Shown in pieces: positions 1-8,553 of a stretch of DNA of 13,044 bases. Made by a program: the position numbers and the translations under genes. This stretch comes from Planktotalea sp. (GTDB taxonomy: Bacteria; Pseudomonadota; Alphaproteobacteria; Rhodobacterales; Rhodobacteraceae): positions 1-13,044 of the forward strand of contig JAHEGL010000111.1 of NCBI GenBank assembly GCA_024645145.1, read 5' to 3'. The notes under the pieces were generated by a model. The model did no database searches and had not been told where the DNA came from. It was given only the letters and a program-made list of their open reading frames with translations. The first letter of the stretch is position 1, and the number at the start of each line of letters is the position of its first letter.

Positions 1-2260
1 CTTCCGAGGCTTTCTTGGCCGGCACGCCATTCTCTTTCGCGCCTTTTTCGAACTTCGGACGTTCTTTCGCCATCTCTTCGGCGATCTTTTTACCCATCGC
101 TCGGCGCAGCAAATCAGCGCCGCCTAGCGAGTAACCCGCCATAACCTGCGCGATCTGCATCACCTGTTCTTGGTAAACGATGATGCCTTGAGTTTCTTCA
201 AGGATGTAGTCGATCAGGGGGTGAACTGACTCGCGCTCTTTGAGACCGTTTTTTACCTCGCAATAGCTCGGAATATTCTCCATCGGACCGGGACGATACA
301 ACGCTACCAGAGCAACAATATCCTCGATACAGGTCGGCTTCATCCGCTTCAGAGCATCCATCATGCCCGAACTTTCCACCTGGAACACCGCAACTGTCTT
401 AGCTGACGCATAAAGCTTATAGCTTTTCTCATCATCAAGCGGGATCGCACCAATATCATCCACAGTGCCTGCTGGCGGCTGATAAAGCTCGGTGCCATCG
501 GCCGCGATATGCAACTGTCGACCACTGGCCGTAATCTGCTCCATCGCGTTTTGAATGACAGTCAGTGTCTTGAGGCCAAGAAAGTCGAATTTGACCAGAC
601 CCGCTTGCTCCACCCATTTCATATTGAACTGCGTCGCAGGCATATCAGAGCGCGGATCTTGATAAAGTGGAACGAGCGCATCCAAAGGACGATCACCAAT
701 CACGACACCAGCCGCGTGGGTCGACGCGTTTCTGAGCAACCCTTCGACCTGTTGGCCATAATCAAGTAAGCGCTTTACGACTTCCTCGTTACGCGCCTCT
801 TCGCGTAGGCGCGGCTCATCCGCTAGGGCTTTCTCAATGGAAACCGGTTTCACACCTTCCACAGGGATCATCTTGGACAGACGATCCACTTGCCCATATG
901 GCATCTGCAAAACACGCCCAATATCGCGCACCGCCGCTTTAGACAGCAAAGCACCAAAGGTGATGATCTGCCCGACTTTGTCACGGCCATATTTCTGCTG
1001 AACGTATTGAATGACCTCTTCGCGACGATCCATACAGAAGTCGATATCGAAGTCAGGCATGGATACACGTTCAGGGTTCAGGAAACGCTCAAAGAGTAAC
1101 GAGTAGCGCAATGGATCAAGATCCGTGACAGTCAACGCATAAGCCACAAGCGAACCCGCGCCAGAACCACGACCCGGACCCACGGGAATATTGTTGTCTT
1201 TTGCCCATTGGATAAAATCGGCAACAATCAAAAAGTACCCGGGAAACCCCATGCCCTCGATAATTCCCAGTTCAAAATCGAGCCGTTCTTGATATTCCTC
1301 GACCGTCACCGCATGCGGGATAACAGCAAGCCGCTTTTGCAGGCCTTCATTGGCGATGCGGCGTAGTTCTGCCACCTCATCATCCGCAAATTTGGGGAGA
1401 ATTGGATCACGGCGGTAGGCTTGGAACGCGCAGCGTTTGGCGATCTCAATTGTATTTTCAATCGCTTCAGGCAGATCAGCAAACAGCGTCACCATCTCTT
1501 GTTGCGACTTGAAATAGTGCTGCGCTGTCAATTTGCGGCGCGGGTCTTGTTGATCAACATATGCACCCTCTGAAATACAAATCAGTGCATCATGAGCTTC
1601 ATACATCGAGGACTTGGGGAAATAGACATCGTTCGTGGCAACCAAAGGAATGCCCTTGGCATAGGCCATTTCAACAAAACCACGCTCGGACAGGCGTTCC
1701 GCTTCCGGCTGGCCCCCATTCTCGGGGTGACGCTGGAGTTCGACATAGAGCCGATCACCGAAGGCGCTGTGCATTTGATCCATCAGCGCTTCTGCGGCTG
1801 GGCGTTGCCCCCCTTGCAGCAGTTTGCCAATCGCGCCTTCAGGTCCGCCAGTAAGGCAGATCAAGCCTGCGCTTCGCTCGGTTAACTCATCAATCGTCAC
1901 CTGCGGCAACTGCCCACCCTTATCCACATAAAGACAGGAATTCAGCTTCATCAGGTTCTTATAGCCTTGCTCGTTTTGAGCAAGCAGTACAATCGGTGCG
2001 GGCGCTTTTTCACGCTCGCCCGGTTGGGCCTTGAGATAGGCAAGATCAACCTGACAACCGACAATCGGTTGCACGCCTTTGCCTGAGGCACCGACCGAGA
2101 ACTCAAGCGCCGCGAAGAGGTTGTTGGTATCCGTCACGGCGACGGCGGGCATATCCATAGACACGCACAAATCAGGTAGCTTTTTCAGCCGCATCGCCCC
2201 TTCAAGAAGGGAATATTCAGTATGTGTGCGCAGGTGGATGAATCGAGGAGCATTTGTCAT
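1..2260 (-). CDS. dnaE: DNA polymerase III subunit alpha, N-terminal part (cut by window edge)
   Basis: This is the catalytic subunit of the replicative DNA polymerase III holoenzyme. Translating the minus strand from the ATG at 2260-2258 gives 753 uninterrupted codons running off the left edge, out of roughly 1,160 usual for the family. The protein opens with a PHP domain (FIHLRTHTEYSLLEG, residues 7-21, with H9 and H13). The polymerase core follows with GPGRGSGAGSLVAYAL just before MPDFDIDFC, whose D405 and D407 match E. coli catalytic D401 and D403. The third catalytic Asp is D559 in KFDFLGL (E. coli D555). The visible end lies in the fingers region (RRAMGKK). The rest of the fingers, the beta-clamp-binding, OB and tau-binding parts are outside the window. 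The start is supported by agreement with the family N-terminus and by a GGGTGG stretch 4 nt upstream of the ATG. It is divergent from the xdh block and functionally unrelated to it. Identification is secure. Confidence 0.97.
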   Translation of the reverse strand, partial: MTNAPRFIHLRTHTEYSLLEGAMRLKKLPDLCVSMDMPAVAVTDTNNLFAALEFSVGASGKGVQPIVGCQVDLAYLKAQPGEREKAPAPIVLLAQNEQGYKNLMKLNSCLYVDKGGQLPQVTIDELTERSAGLICLTGGPEGAIGKLLQGGQRPAAEALMDQMHSAFGDRLYVELQRHPENGGQPEAERLSERGFVEMAYAKGIPLVATNDVYFPKSSMYEAHDALICISEGAYVDQQDPRRKLTAQHYFKSQQEMVTLFADLPEAIENTIEIAKRCAFQAYRRDPILPKFADDEVAELRRIANEGLQKRLAVIPHAVTVEEYQERLDFELGIIEGMGFPGYFLIVADFIQWAKDNNIPVGPGRGSGAGSLVAYALTVTDLDPLRYSLLFERFLNPERVSMPDFDIDFCMDRREEVIQYVQQKYGRDKVGQIITFGALLSKAAVRDIGRVLQMPYGQVDRLSKMIPVEGVKPVSIEKALADEPRLREEARNEEVVKRLLDYGQQVEGLLRNASTHAAGVVIGDRPLDALVPLYQDPRSDMPATQFNMKWVEQAGLVKFDFLGLKTLTVIQNAMEQITASGRQLHIAADGTELYQPPAGTVDDIGAIPLDDEKSYKLYASAKTVAVFQVESSGMMDALKRMKPTCIEDIVALVALYRPGPMENIPSYCEVKNGLKERESVHPLIDYILEETQGIIVYQEQVMQIAQVMAGYSLGGADLLRRAMGKKIAEEMAKERPKFEKGAKENGVPAKKASE

Positions 2261-2322
2261 GCGACCACCCTACTGGCGTCAGCGAGGCAAGAAAATCGTT
2301 AAAGCACCACGTTCAAGAAAAC

Positions 2323-2349
2323 TCTTGCCAGTTTCGCCAATCTTGCCAA
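2323..2349. repeat. Triple 9-bp tandem repeat in the dnaE-xdhA intergenic region
   Basis: Three contiguous 9-bp units read TCTTGCCAG (2323-2331), TTTCGCCAA (2332-2340) and TCTTGCCAA (2341-2349). Units 1 and 3 match at 8 of 9 positions and units 2 and 3 at 7 of 9. The array lies between the divergent starts of dnaE and xdhA and overlaps the candidate xdhA promoter. A protein binding successive copies here would be placed to control xdhA. That role is inference; only the repeat itself is seen. A 9-bp period also equals three codons, so a chance or decayed coding origin is possible. Confidence 0.6.
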
Positions 2350-2353
2350 ATAT
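2325..2353 (+). promoter_or_regulatory. Candidate sigma-70-type promoter for the xdh operon
   Basis: TTGCCA (2325-2330, 5 of 6 matches to the -35 consensus) is followed after 17 bp by AAATAT (2348-2353, only 3 of 6 matches to the -10 consensus). Transcription would start about 75 bp before the xdhA ATG. The spacing is ideal but the -10 is poor, and TTGCCA is also part of the tandem repeat, so it may be an operator element instead. The rest of the 174-bp gap (2261-2434) shows no convincing dnaE promoter, hairpin or riboswitch. Confidence 0.25.
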
Positions 2354-2434
2354 GAGCACGACCGCCCGTGTCGCTTCTACGCCGCATCGAAGCTGCGCAT
2401 TTATGGGCAAATAGTACCGCGGCGGGCATATGAC

Positions 2435-3793
2435 ATGAGCATCAAGTTTCTTCTGAACGGAGAGACGGTGGAGCTGAGTGAGGACACACCCACAGTTACT
2501 CTGCTCGATTGGCTGCGCGAAACACGCGCGATGACGGGAACCAAAGAAGGCTGTAACGAAGGCGATTGCGGGGCGTGCACTGTCATGGTCACCGACAACA
2601 GCGGCGCGCGTGCGTTGAACGCTTGCATCCTTTTTCTGCCGCAACTGCATGGCAAAGCTGTGCGCACAGTTGAAGGATTTCGCGGTCCAGATGGCGCGCA
2701 ACATCCGGTGCAAGAAGCCATGGTCGAGCACCACGGATCACAATGCGGGTTTTGCACACCCGGTTTCATTGGCTCGATGGTCACAGCACATCGCAATGGA
2801 CGACGCGACTTCGATGATGCGTTGGCCGGAAACCTGTGTCGCTGCACGGGATATGCCCCGATCATTCGCGCCGCAGAAGCAGCATCGCATGCGGATATTC
2901 CAGATTGGGTCCAAGACATCGCACCCGAGGTTAGCGCAAGCGCATTGTCCCCGGAAACAAGTGATGAACTGGCGGCTTGGTATGAGGCAAATCCAAACGG
3001 CACGCTCATTGCGGGTGCGACGGATGTGGGGCTTTGGGTGACCAAGCAGCTAAAAGAGCTTACAGACATCGCGTTTTTGCATCGATGCCGCGACTTGCAG
3101 CACATCGAAGACCTAGGGGATCATCTAAGGATTGGCGCTGGGGTCACGATGGCGCAACTTCTTCCCGTCTTGACAGAGCATCATCCGAGCTACGCCGAAC
3201 TTGTGCGGCGCTATGGCTCCGAGCAGGTCCGCCAAGCCGCAACCATCGGCGGCAACATTGCGAATGGATCACCGATTGGAGAAAATCCCCCTGCTTTGAT
3301 CGCGCTTGGCGCGACGCTCCACCTTCGCAAAGGGGCGAGGCGGCGCGACATGCCGATTGAGGGTTTTTTTATCCAATACGGCAAGCAAGATCGCGAAGCA
3401 GGTGAGTTTGTTGAGAGCGTTACATTTCCTAAGAGCGCAAGCGCGCTGCGTTGCTACAAACTGTCCAAACGCTTTGATCAAGATATTTCTGCGGTCTGCG
3501 GCTGCTTCAATATTGAGGTGTCAGATGGTGTTGTCACAAATGCGCGCATTGCTTTCGGCGGCATGGCCGGAACTCCGAAGAGGGCTGCAAAGGCCGAAAA
3601 GGCTTTGATCGGTCAAGCTTGGAGCGATGAAAATATGAACAAAGCCGCAGAAGCAATGGCCGATGACTTCACGCCGCTCACAGATATGCGCGCGTCTGCT
3701 GCGTATCGATTGCTTACGGCGCAAAACATGCTGCGACGCTACTTTGCCGATGCTTCAGGACTTCCGGTTTCCGTCTTGGAAGTGAGGGCATGA
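2435..3793 (+). CDS. xdhA: Xanthine dehydrogenase small subunit (2x[2Fe-2S] and FAD)
   Basis: XdhA carries electrons from the molybdenum site in XdhB through two [2Fe-2S] clusters to FAD and then NAD+, during oxidation of hypoxanthine and xanthine to urate in the cytoplasm. The 452-residue protein starts with a plant-ferredoxin-like domain with C40, C45, C48 and C64. An alpha-helical domain follows with C104/C107 (QCGFCTPG) and C135/C137 (NLCRCTGY). The FAD domain (about 175-340) has LIAGATDVG (191-199) and [14 protein letters not shown] (270-283), and a CO-dehydrogenase flavoprotein-like C-terminal domain follows. All eight cluster cysteines are present. Length is close to that of R. capsulatus XdhA (about 460). 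The family usually has SPIGD where this protein has SPIGE (E283). The ATG is preceded by a weak GGCGGG ribosome binding site about 9 nt upstream, and a two-codon ATG-ACA-TGA overlaps the start. The stop overlaps the xdhB start (ATGA), which suggests translational coupling. Confidence 0.96.
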   Translation: MSIKFLLNGETVELSEDTPTVTLLDWLRETRAMTGTKEGCNEGDCGACTVMVTDNSGARALNACILFLPQLHGKAVRTVEGFRGPDGAQHPVQEAMVEHHGSQCGFCTPGFIGSMVTAHRNGRRDFDDALAGNLCRCTGYAPIIRAAEAASHADIPDWVQDIAPEVSASALSPETSDELAAWYEANPNGTLIAGATDVGLWVTKQLKELTDIAFLHRCRDLQHIEDLGDHLRIGAGVTMAQLLPVLTEHHPSYAELVRRYGSEQVRQAATIGGNIANGSPIGENPPALIALGATLHLRKGARRRDMPIEGFFIQYGKQDREAGEFVESVTFPKSASALRCYKLSKRFDQDISAVCGCFNIEVSDGVVTNARIAFGGMAGTPKRAAKAEKALIGQAWSDENMNKAAEAMADDFTPLTDMRASAAYRLLTAQNMLRRYFADASGLPVSVLEVRA

Positions 3794-6120
3794 GCATTGC
3801 AAAACCTCTCCCCCATGACGCCGCAAAATTGCATGTGACGGGTGCGGCCAGATATGTGGATGACATCCCAACGCCGCGCGGAACGTTGCATCTGGCTTTT
3901 GGTCAAAGCGAGATCGCACATGGGGAAATCAAGAACCTTGATCTTTCCGCGGTGCGGTGTGCCGTTGGCGTGACTGCCGTTCTAACAGCAGTTGATCTGC
4001 CCTTCGACAATGACGTCAGCCCGTCTGCGCATGACGAGCCGCTTTTGGCAAAAGGATCGGTGCATTATGTAGGGCAACCGATCTTTTTGGTCGTAGCCAC
4101 ATCGCATTTGCTCGCGCGCAAAGCTGCGCGTTTAGCACGCGTTGAATATGTGGAAAAACCTGCCCTCATAAGTATCGACGATGCGCTCTCGGCGAAGAGC
4201 CGTTTTGAGGACGGACCACGCATTTATAAAAAAGGAGACACAGCGCGCGCTTTGGAAACCGCTGAACACACGATTGAAGGTGTGATTGAAATGGGTGCGC
4301 AAGAGCATTTTTATCTTGAGGGGCAAGCCGCTTTGGCACTGCCGCAAGAAAATGCTGACATGGTTGTACACAGCTCAACGCAGCACCCAACTGAAATTCA
4401 GCACAAAGTTGCAGAAGCGCTCGGTGTGCAGATGAACGCTGTGCGTGTCGAAGTGCGCCGCATGGGAGGTGGCTTTGGTGGTAAAGAAAGCCAGGGCAAT
4501 GCATTGGCTGTTGCTTGCGCTGTTGCCGCGCGCGTCACAGGGCAGCCTTGCAAAATGCGATATGACCGCGACGACGATATGGTCATTACGGGAAAACGTC
4601 ATGATTTTCGTATCGCTTACAAAGCAGGTTTTGATGGGAATGGGCGCGTCAGTGGCGTTGATTTTATCCAATATGCACGATGTGGCTGGGCGCAGGATCT
4701 CTCTTTGCCTGTTGCCGATCGTGCAATGCTTCATTCAGACAACGCCTATTTGCTTGAAAACGCGCGTATCGAAAGCCACCGTCTGAAAACGAACACACAA
4801 AGTGCCACTGCATATCGTGGGTTTGGCGGGCCTCAGGGCATGCTTGGGATCGAGCGCGTTATGGACCACGTTGCGCACACGCTTGGGAAGGATCCTTTGG
4901 ATGTGCGGCGCGTAAATTACTATCGAGACCGGGCACTTGAGGGTTCTGGAGCCTCCGGCGGGAGTTTATCTGGAAAAATGAAGTCACAGACAACGCCCTA
5001 TGGCATGGAGGTCGAGGACTTCATCCTTCACGAGATGACAGAGGCCTTGGCGCAGTCTGCAGATTATAAAGCGCGGCGAGAGGCCATCAAGACATGGAAT
5101 GCCGACAATCCTATTCTGAAAAAGGGGATCGCGCTCACACCTGTAAAATTCGGGATTTCATTTACGCTGACGCATCTTAATCAGGCCGGTGCATTGGTGC
5201 ATGTCTATGCAGACGGGTCTGTGCATTTGAACCATGGTGGCACAGAAATGGGCCAGGGCTTGTTCCTTAAAGTCGCGCAAGTTGCAGCTGCACGGTTTGG
5301 CATTGATGTGAGCGAGGTAAAGATCACCGCAACAGATACAGGCAAGGTGCCCAACACCTCGGCCACAGCTGCCTCATCGGGATCGGATTTGAACGGGATG
5401 GCCGTACAAGCGGCCTGTGACACGATCAAAGCGCGATTGAGCCATTTTTTAGCCAAACACTATGCTTTGTCTGAAGAAGACGTCTGTTTCGAAAATGGAA
5501 GCGTAAAGATAGGTGAACATGTGTTTGCCTTTGCTGCTGTCGCAAAGCTTGCATACGAAAATCGCATTTCGCTATCAGCAACAGGGTTTTACAAAACTCC
5601 GAAAGTCGATTGGGACAGGATCAAAGGTCAAGGACGTCCGTTTTTCTATTTCGCCTATGGCGCTTCCGTGAGCGAAGTCGTGATCGACACACTGACGGGC
5701 GAAAACCGTATTTTGCGCACAGATATTTTGCACGACGCGGGCGCATCTTTGAACCCTGCGCTAGACATTGGACAGGTCGAGGGCGGCTATGTGCAAGGCG
5801 CGGGTTGGCTGACGATGGAAGAGCTGGTTTGGGACGATAAAGGTGTCCTGCGCACCCATGCGCCATCGACTTACAAAATCCCTGCGTGCTCTGATCGCCC
5901 TGATATTTTCAACGTTTCGCTTTGGACAGGGTCGAATGCCGAGGAGACTGTCTATCGTTCAAAAGCTGTGGGGGAACCACCGTTTATGCACGGGATTTCA
6001 GCACTTATGGCCTTGTCGGACGCAGTATCATATTGCGGGGACAGCTATCCGGCACTTGATGCTCCGGCCACGCCTGAACGCATCTTGAACACGGTTGAGC
6101 GGGTGAAACGTGGGGTTTGA
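3790..6120 (+). CDS. xdhB: Xanthine dehydrogenase large subunit (molybdopterin-binding, catalytic)
   Basis: XdhB holds the molybdenum cofactor and hydroxylates the purine ring in an (XdhA-XdhB)2 complex. The 776 residues match the length of R. capsulatus XdhB (777) and include every active-site residue I can place: Q198 in the STQ motif, E233 in [10 protein letters not shown]311 in ADRAMLH, F345 in [10 protein letters not shown]459 in FGISFT and the catalytic base E729 in AVGEPPFM. R. capsulatus numbering is Q197, E232, R310, F459 and E730. The E233/R311 pair is the signature of purine substrates rather than aldehydes, so xanthine dehydrogenase is preferred over aldehyde oxidase or CO dehydrogenase. 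HGGTEMGQG and [13 protein letters not shown] are further cofactor-contact segments. The ATG overlaps the xdhA stop by 4 bp, and the 3' end overlaps xdhC by 11 bp. The frame is intact throughout. Confidence 0.97.
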   Translation: MSIAKPLPHDAAKLHVTGAARYVDDIPTPRGTLHLAFGQSEIAHGEIKNLDLSAVRCAVGVTAVLTAVDLPFDNDVSPSAHDEPLLAKGSVHYVGQPIFLVVATSHLLARKAARLARVEYVEKPALISIDDALSAKSRFEDGPRIYKKGDTARALETAEHTIEGVIEMGAQEHFYLEGQAALALPQENADMVVHSSTQHPTEIQHKVAEALGVQMNAVRVEVRRMGGGFGGKESQGNALAVACAVAARVTGQPCKMRYDRDDDMVITGKRHDFRIAYKAGFDGNGRVSGVDFIQYARCGWAQDLSLPVADRAMLHSDNAYLLENARIESHRLKTNTQSATAYRGFGGPQGMLGIERVMDHVAHTLGKDPLDVRRVNYYRDRALEGSGASGGSLSGKMKSQTTPYGMEVEDFILHEMTEALAQSADYKARREAIKTWNADNPILKKGIALTPVKFGISFTLTHLNQAGALVHVYADGSVHLNHGGTEMGQGLFLKVAQVAAARFGIDVSEVKITATDTGKVPNTSATAASSGSDLNGMAVQAACDTIKARLSHFLAKHYALSEEDVCFENGSVKIGEHVFAFAAVAKLAYENRISLSATGFYKTPKVDWDRIKGQGRPFFYFAYGASVSEVVIDTLTGENRILRTDILHDAGASLNPALDIGQVEGGYVQGAGWLTMEELVWDDKGVLRTHAPSTYKIPACSDRPDIFNVSLWTGSNAEETVYRSKAVGEPPFMHGISALMALSDAVSYCGDSYPALDAPATPERILNTVERVKRGV

Positions 6121-7042
6121 TTTACAAAGGCTTGCTAACGCGGTCGCGCAGCACGGGCGTGTGGCACGTGTCGCCATTGCGGGGATTCAAGGATCGTCAC
6201 CGCGCGAAGTTGGAGCGGCGATGCTTGTCTGGCGCAACGGACAAAGCGGTACGATTGGCGGCGGTGCCTTAGAATTTGAACTCGCCAATTCGGCACTGAA
6301 CGTGAATGGCAAGCGCCTAAGCCGTCATGTACTTGGACCTGAGTTGGGTCAGTGCTGCGGTGGTGCTGTCCAGATTGTGACAGAAGTATTTGATCAAAAT
6401 ACGCTTCCGATCGCGCATCATGGAATAGTTGCCCGCGCAGTCGATGGAACAGACACGATGCCTTTGCGTGTTCAAAAACTATTTAAGGATGCCCGTGGCG
6501 GAGCCGTAATAGACGCTCAACTTTGCCAAGGTTGGTTCATTGAAGTGGAACATAAAGCCACGCGTGAATTGTGGATTTGGGGGGCGGGGCATGTCGGGCG
6601 TGCGCTTGTGAGCACCCTCGCGCCATTGCCAGAATTTGCGACAACCTGGATAGATACCAGCCCGGATCGCTTTCCGCGCGATGTTCCTTCGAGTGTTAAA
6701 CAGGTTCCAGCGCACACTCCGGCGGCACTGGTCAAACATGCGCCTGCGACTGCAGAACATATCATCCTGACCTACTCACACACACTTGATCTTGAACTGT
6801 GTCATCAACTACTTTTGCACGACTTTCGGTTCGCGGGGTTGATAGGGTCGAAAAGCAAATGGGCGCGCTTTCGAAGCCGACTCACCGCACTTGGCCACCA
6901 GAAAGCACAAATTACGCGCATAACCTGTCCAATTGGGAACCCGAACTTAGGCAAACATCCACAAGCTATTGCGATTGGGGTGGGCTCTTCTTTATTGAGG
7001 TCATCACAGACTGTGGCACAAAAACAAAGGAACTCAGCGTGA
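6110..7042 (+). CDS. xdhC: Xanthine dehydrogenase accessory protein XdhC (Moco insertion)
   Basis: XdhC binds molybdenum cofactor, supports its sulfuration by a cysteine desulfurase and hands it to XdhB; it is not part of the mature enzyme (known from R. capsulatus). The 310-residue product shows the XdhC N-terminal domain with GSSPREVGA (28-36), TIGGGALE (48-55) and LGPELGQCCGG (75-85). A Rossmann-type domain follows with WIWGAGHVGRAL (155-166), LIGSKSKWARF (244-254) and ITCPIGNPNLGKHPQ (271-285). The start is GTG, lying inside the end of xdhB with an 11-bp overlap. GTG was chosen because it gives the family N-terminus directly and leaves no gap. The TGA stop overlaps the GTG start of the ABC ATPase. 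Position directly after xdhAB is the classical arrangement in Rhodobacterales. Confidence 0.94.
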   Translation: MGFDLQRLANAVAQHGRVARVAIAGIQGSSPREVGAAMLVWRNGQSGTIGGGALEFELANSALNVNGKRLSRHVLGPELGQCCGGAVQIVTEVFDQNTLPIAHHGIVARAVDGTDTMPLRVQKLFKDARGGAVIDAQLCQGWFIEVEHKATRELWIWGAGHVGRALVSTLAPLPEFATTWIDTSPDRFPRDVPSSVKQVPAHTPAALVKHAPATAEHIILTYSHTLDLELCHQLLLHDFRFAGLIGSKSKWARFRSRLTALGHQKAQITRITCPIGNPNLGKHPQAIAIGVGSSLLRSSQTVAQKQRNSA

Positions 7043-8553
7043 GCGACCCACTTCTACGCTTGAGCGGCCTAACAAAGGCCTACCCCGGGGTTGTCGCAAA
7101 CAGCGACGTCTCGTTCGATATTCATGCAGGCGAAGTTCACGCTTTGCTGGGTGAAAACGGGGCTGGAAAATCGACGCTGGTTAAGATGATCTATGGTTTG
7201 GTGAAACCTGATACGGGTCGCATGACACTTAATAGCGCGCCTTTTGCGCCCAGCGCACCAAGTGCGGCGCGCCTGTCTGGTGTCGCCATGGTGTTCCAGC
7301 ATTTCTCGCTTTTTGATGCACTTAACGTCGCAGAGAACATCGCGCTTGGGATGGAAAACGCCCCAAAGCAACGCGATCTAGCTGCCAAGATCAAAGAGGT
7401 CTCTAATCAATACGGACTACCGCTTGATCCCTACATGCGGGTCGGTGATCTTTCTGCTGGTGAACGCCAACGTGTCGAAATCATTCGCTGTCTTTTACAA
7501 AACCCGAAACTTTTAATCATGGATGAGCCGACATCGGTTCTGACACCGCAAGAGGTGGAAATCCTGTTCAAGACCCTGCGCCAACTCAAGGCGGAAGGTA
7601 CCGCGATCCTTTATATTTCGCACAAGCTAGAGGAAATTCGCAGCCTGTGTGATACCGCCACAATCCTGCGTTTGGGGCAGAAAGTCGCGACATGCACGCC
7701 TGCGGACACCAGCGCGAAAGAGCTTGCTGAAATGATGGTTGGCGAAACGCTACACGTGCCAGAACGTGCAACAGGCGCGTTTGGTGACGTTATTCTTGAT
7801 GTGAAGGATCTGTCGCTTCGCGCCCCAACCGAATTTGGCACGGCGTTGAAGAACGTAACCTTTAAAGTGCGCGCTAGAGAAATTCTGGGCATTGGTGGTG
7901 TGGCCGGCAACGGTCAGGACGAATTGCTAGGCGCTTTGTCTGGTGAAGTGAGCAGCAACAACACGGTAAGTTTGCGCGGCAGTGACATCAGCAAGCTTGG
8001 CCCGCAGCAGCGCCGTGCGCTTGGGGTTCTAGCAGCGCCGGAGGAACGTTTAGGCCATGCCGCGGTGCCTGACATGAGTTTGAGCGAGAATGCTTTGCTA
8101 TCCGCTGCAGTGCGCAAAGACATGATGCGCTTTGGATTTGTGAATTGGGGCAAAGCAAAGTTATACGCGGAGCATGTCATCAACGAATTTGATGTGCGCA
8201 CGCCCGGCGCGGGAAACGCGGCACGCTCACTCTCTGGGGGTAACTTACAGAAATTTGTGATCGGTCGCGAAGTGTTGCAATACCCAGATGTGTTGATTGT
8301 AAACCAGCCCACTTGGGGAGTGGATGCCTCAGCGGCAGCAGCAATCCGACAATCCTTGATGGATCTTGCTGAAAAAGGTGCTGCGCTGGTTGTCATTTCT
8401 CAAGACTTGGACGAGTTGATGGAAATCTCGGATCACTTTGCTGCATTGAACGAAGGGCGCTTGTCTTCGATCCGTCCCGTTCAAGGACTAAACGTCGAAG
8501 AGATTGGCCTGATGATGGGCGGCGTTCACGACAGCATGGAGGGTGCCGCATGA
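7039..8553 (+). CDS. BMP-family (nucleoside/purine-type) ABC importer, tandem ATPase
   Basis: This is the energising subunit of an inner-membrane importer with the two permeases and binding protein that follow. With a GTG start at 7039 it has 504 residues and two ABC domains. The first is complete: Walker A GENGAGKST (38-46), Q87, signature LSAGE (138-142), Walker B LLIMDEP with D162/E163, and switch H195. The second is degenerate. Its Walker A position reads GGVAGNGQDELL without the lysine, its signature LSGGNLQ is good, its Walker B reads VLIVNQP with Gln instead of Glu, and the switch His is Gln (ISQDLDEL). Such asymmetry is common in YufO/RbsA-like transporters. The GTG is supported by AAAGGA 7 nt upstream and the GTGA overlap with xdhC. 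The open frame extends 80 codons upstream, but that part is xdhC read in another frame. Substrate cannot be read from this subunit; purine or nucleoside is inferred from the operon. Confidence 0.93.
   Translation: MSDPLLRLSGLTKAYPGVVANSDVSFDIHAGEVHALLGENGAGKSTLVKMIYGLVKPDTGRMTLNSAPFAPSAPSAARLSGVAMVFQHFSLFDALNVAENIALGMENAPKQRDLAAKIKEVSNQYGLPLDPYMRVGDLSAGERQRVEIIRCLLQNPKLLIMDEPTSVLTPQEVEILFKTLRQLKAEGTAILYISHKLEEIRSLCDTATILRLGQKVATCTPADTSAKELAEMMVGETLHVPERATGAFGDVILDVKDLSLRAPTEFGTALKNVTFKVRAREILGIGGVAGNGQDELLGALSGEVSSNNTVSLRGSDISKLGPQQRRALGVLAAPEERLGHAAVPDMSLSENALLSAAVRKDMMRFGFVNWGKAKLYAEHVINEFDVRTPGAGNAARSLSGGNLQKFVIGREVLQYPDVLIVNQPTWGVDASAAAAIRQSLMDLAEKGAALVVISQDLDELMEISDHFAALNEGRLSSIRPVQGLNVEEIGLMMGGVHDSMEGAA

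Noticed and set aside
2279..2734. Minus-strand 151-codon ORF opposite the xdhA start, containing a P-loop-like GKIGETGKS string
   Set aside because: Most of it is antisense to the conserved [2Fe-2S] domain of xdhA. The P-loop-like string comes from the 9-bp tandem repeat by chance and is followed by only 16 residues before the stop.
2401..3105. Minus-strand 234-codon ORF opposite xdhA
   Set aside because: It is antisense to conserved cofactor-binding segments of xdhA, and its Ser/Arg-rich translation shows no domain.
4939..5001. Gly/Ser-rich stretch in XdhB (about residues 384-401) as a possible inserted linker
   Set aside because: Active-site residues on both sides keep spacing within one residue of the R. 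capsulatus enzyme, so this is a normal loop rather than an insertion.
6799..7038. 80-codon in-frame extension of the ABC ATPase upstream of 7039
   Set aside because: The stretch lies wholly within the conserved C-terminal part of xdhC in another frame, and its translation has no ABC-family resemblance. The GTG at 7039 has a good ribosome binding site and yields the family N-terminus.
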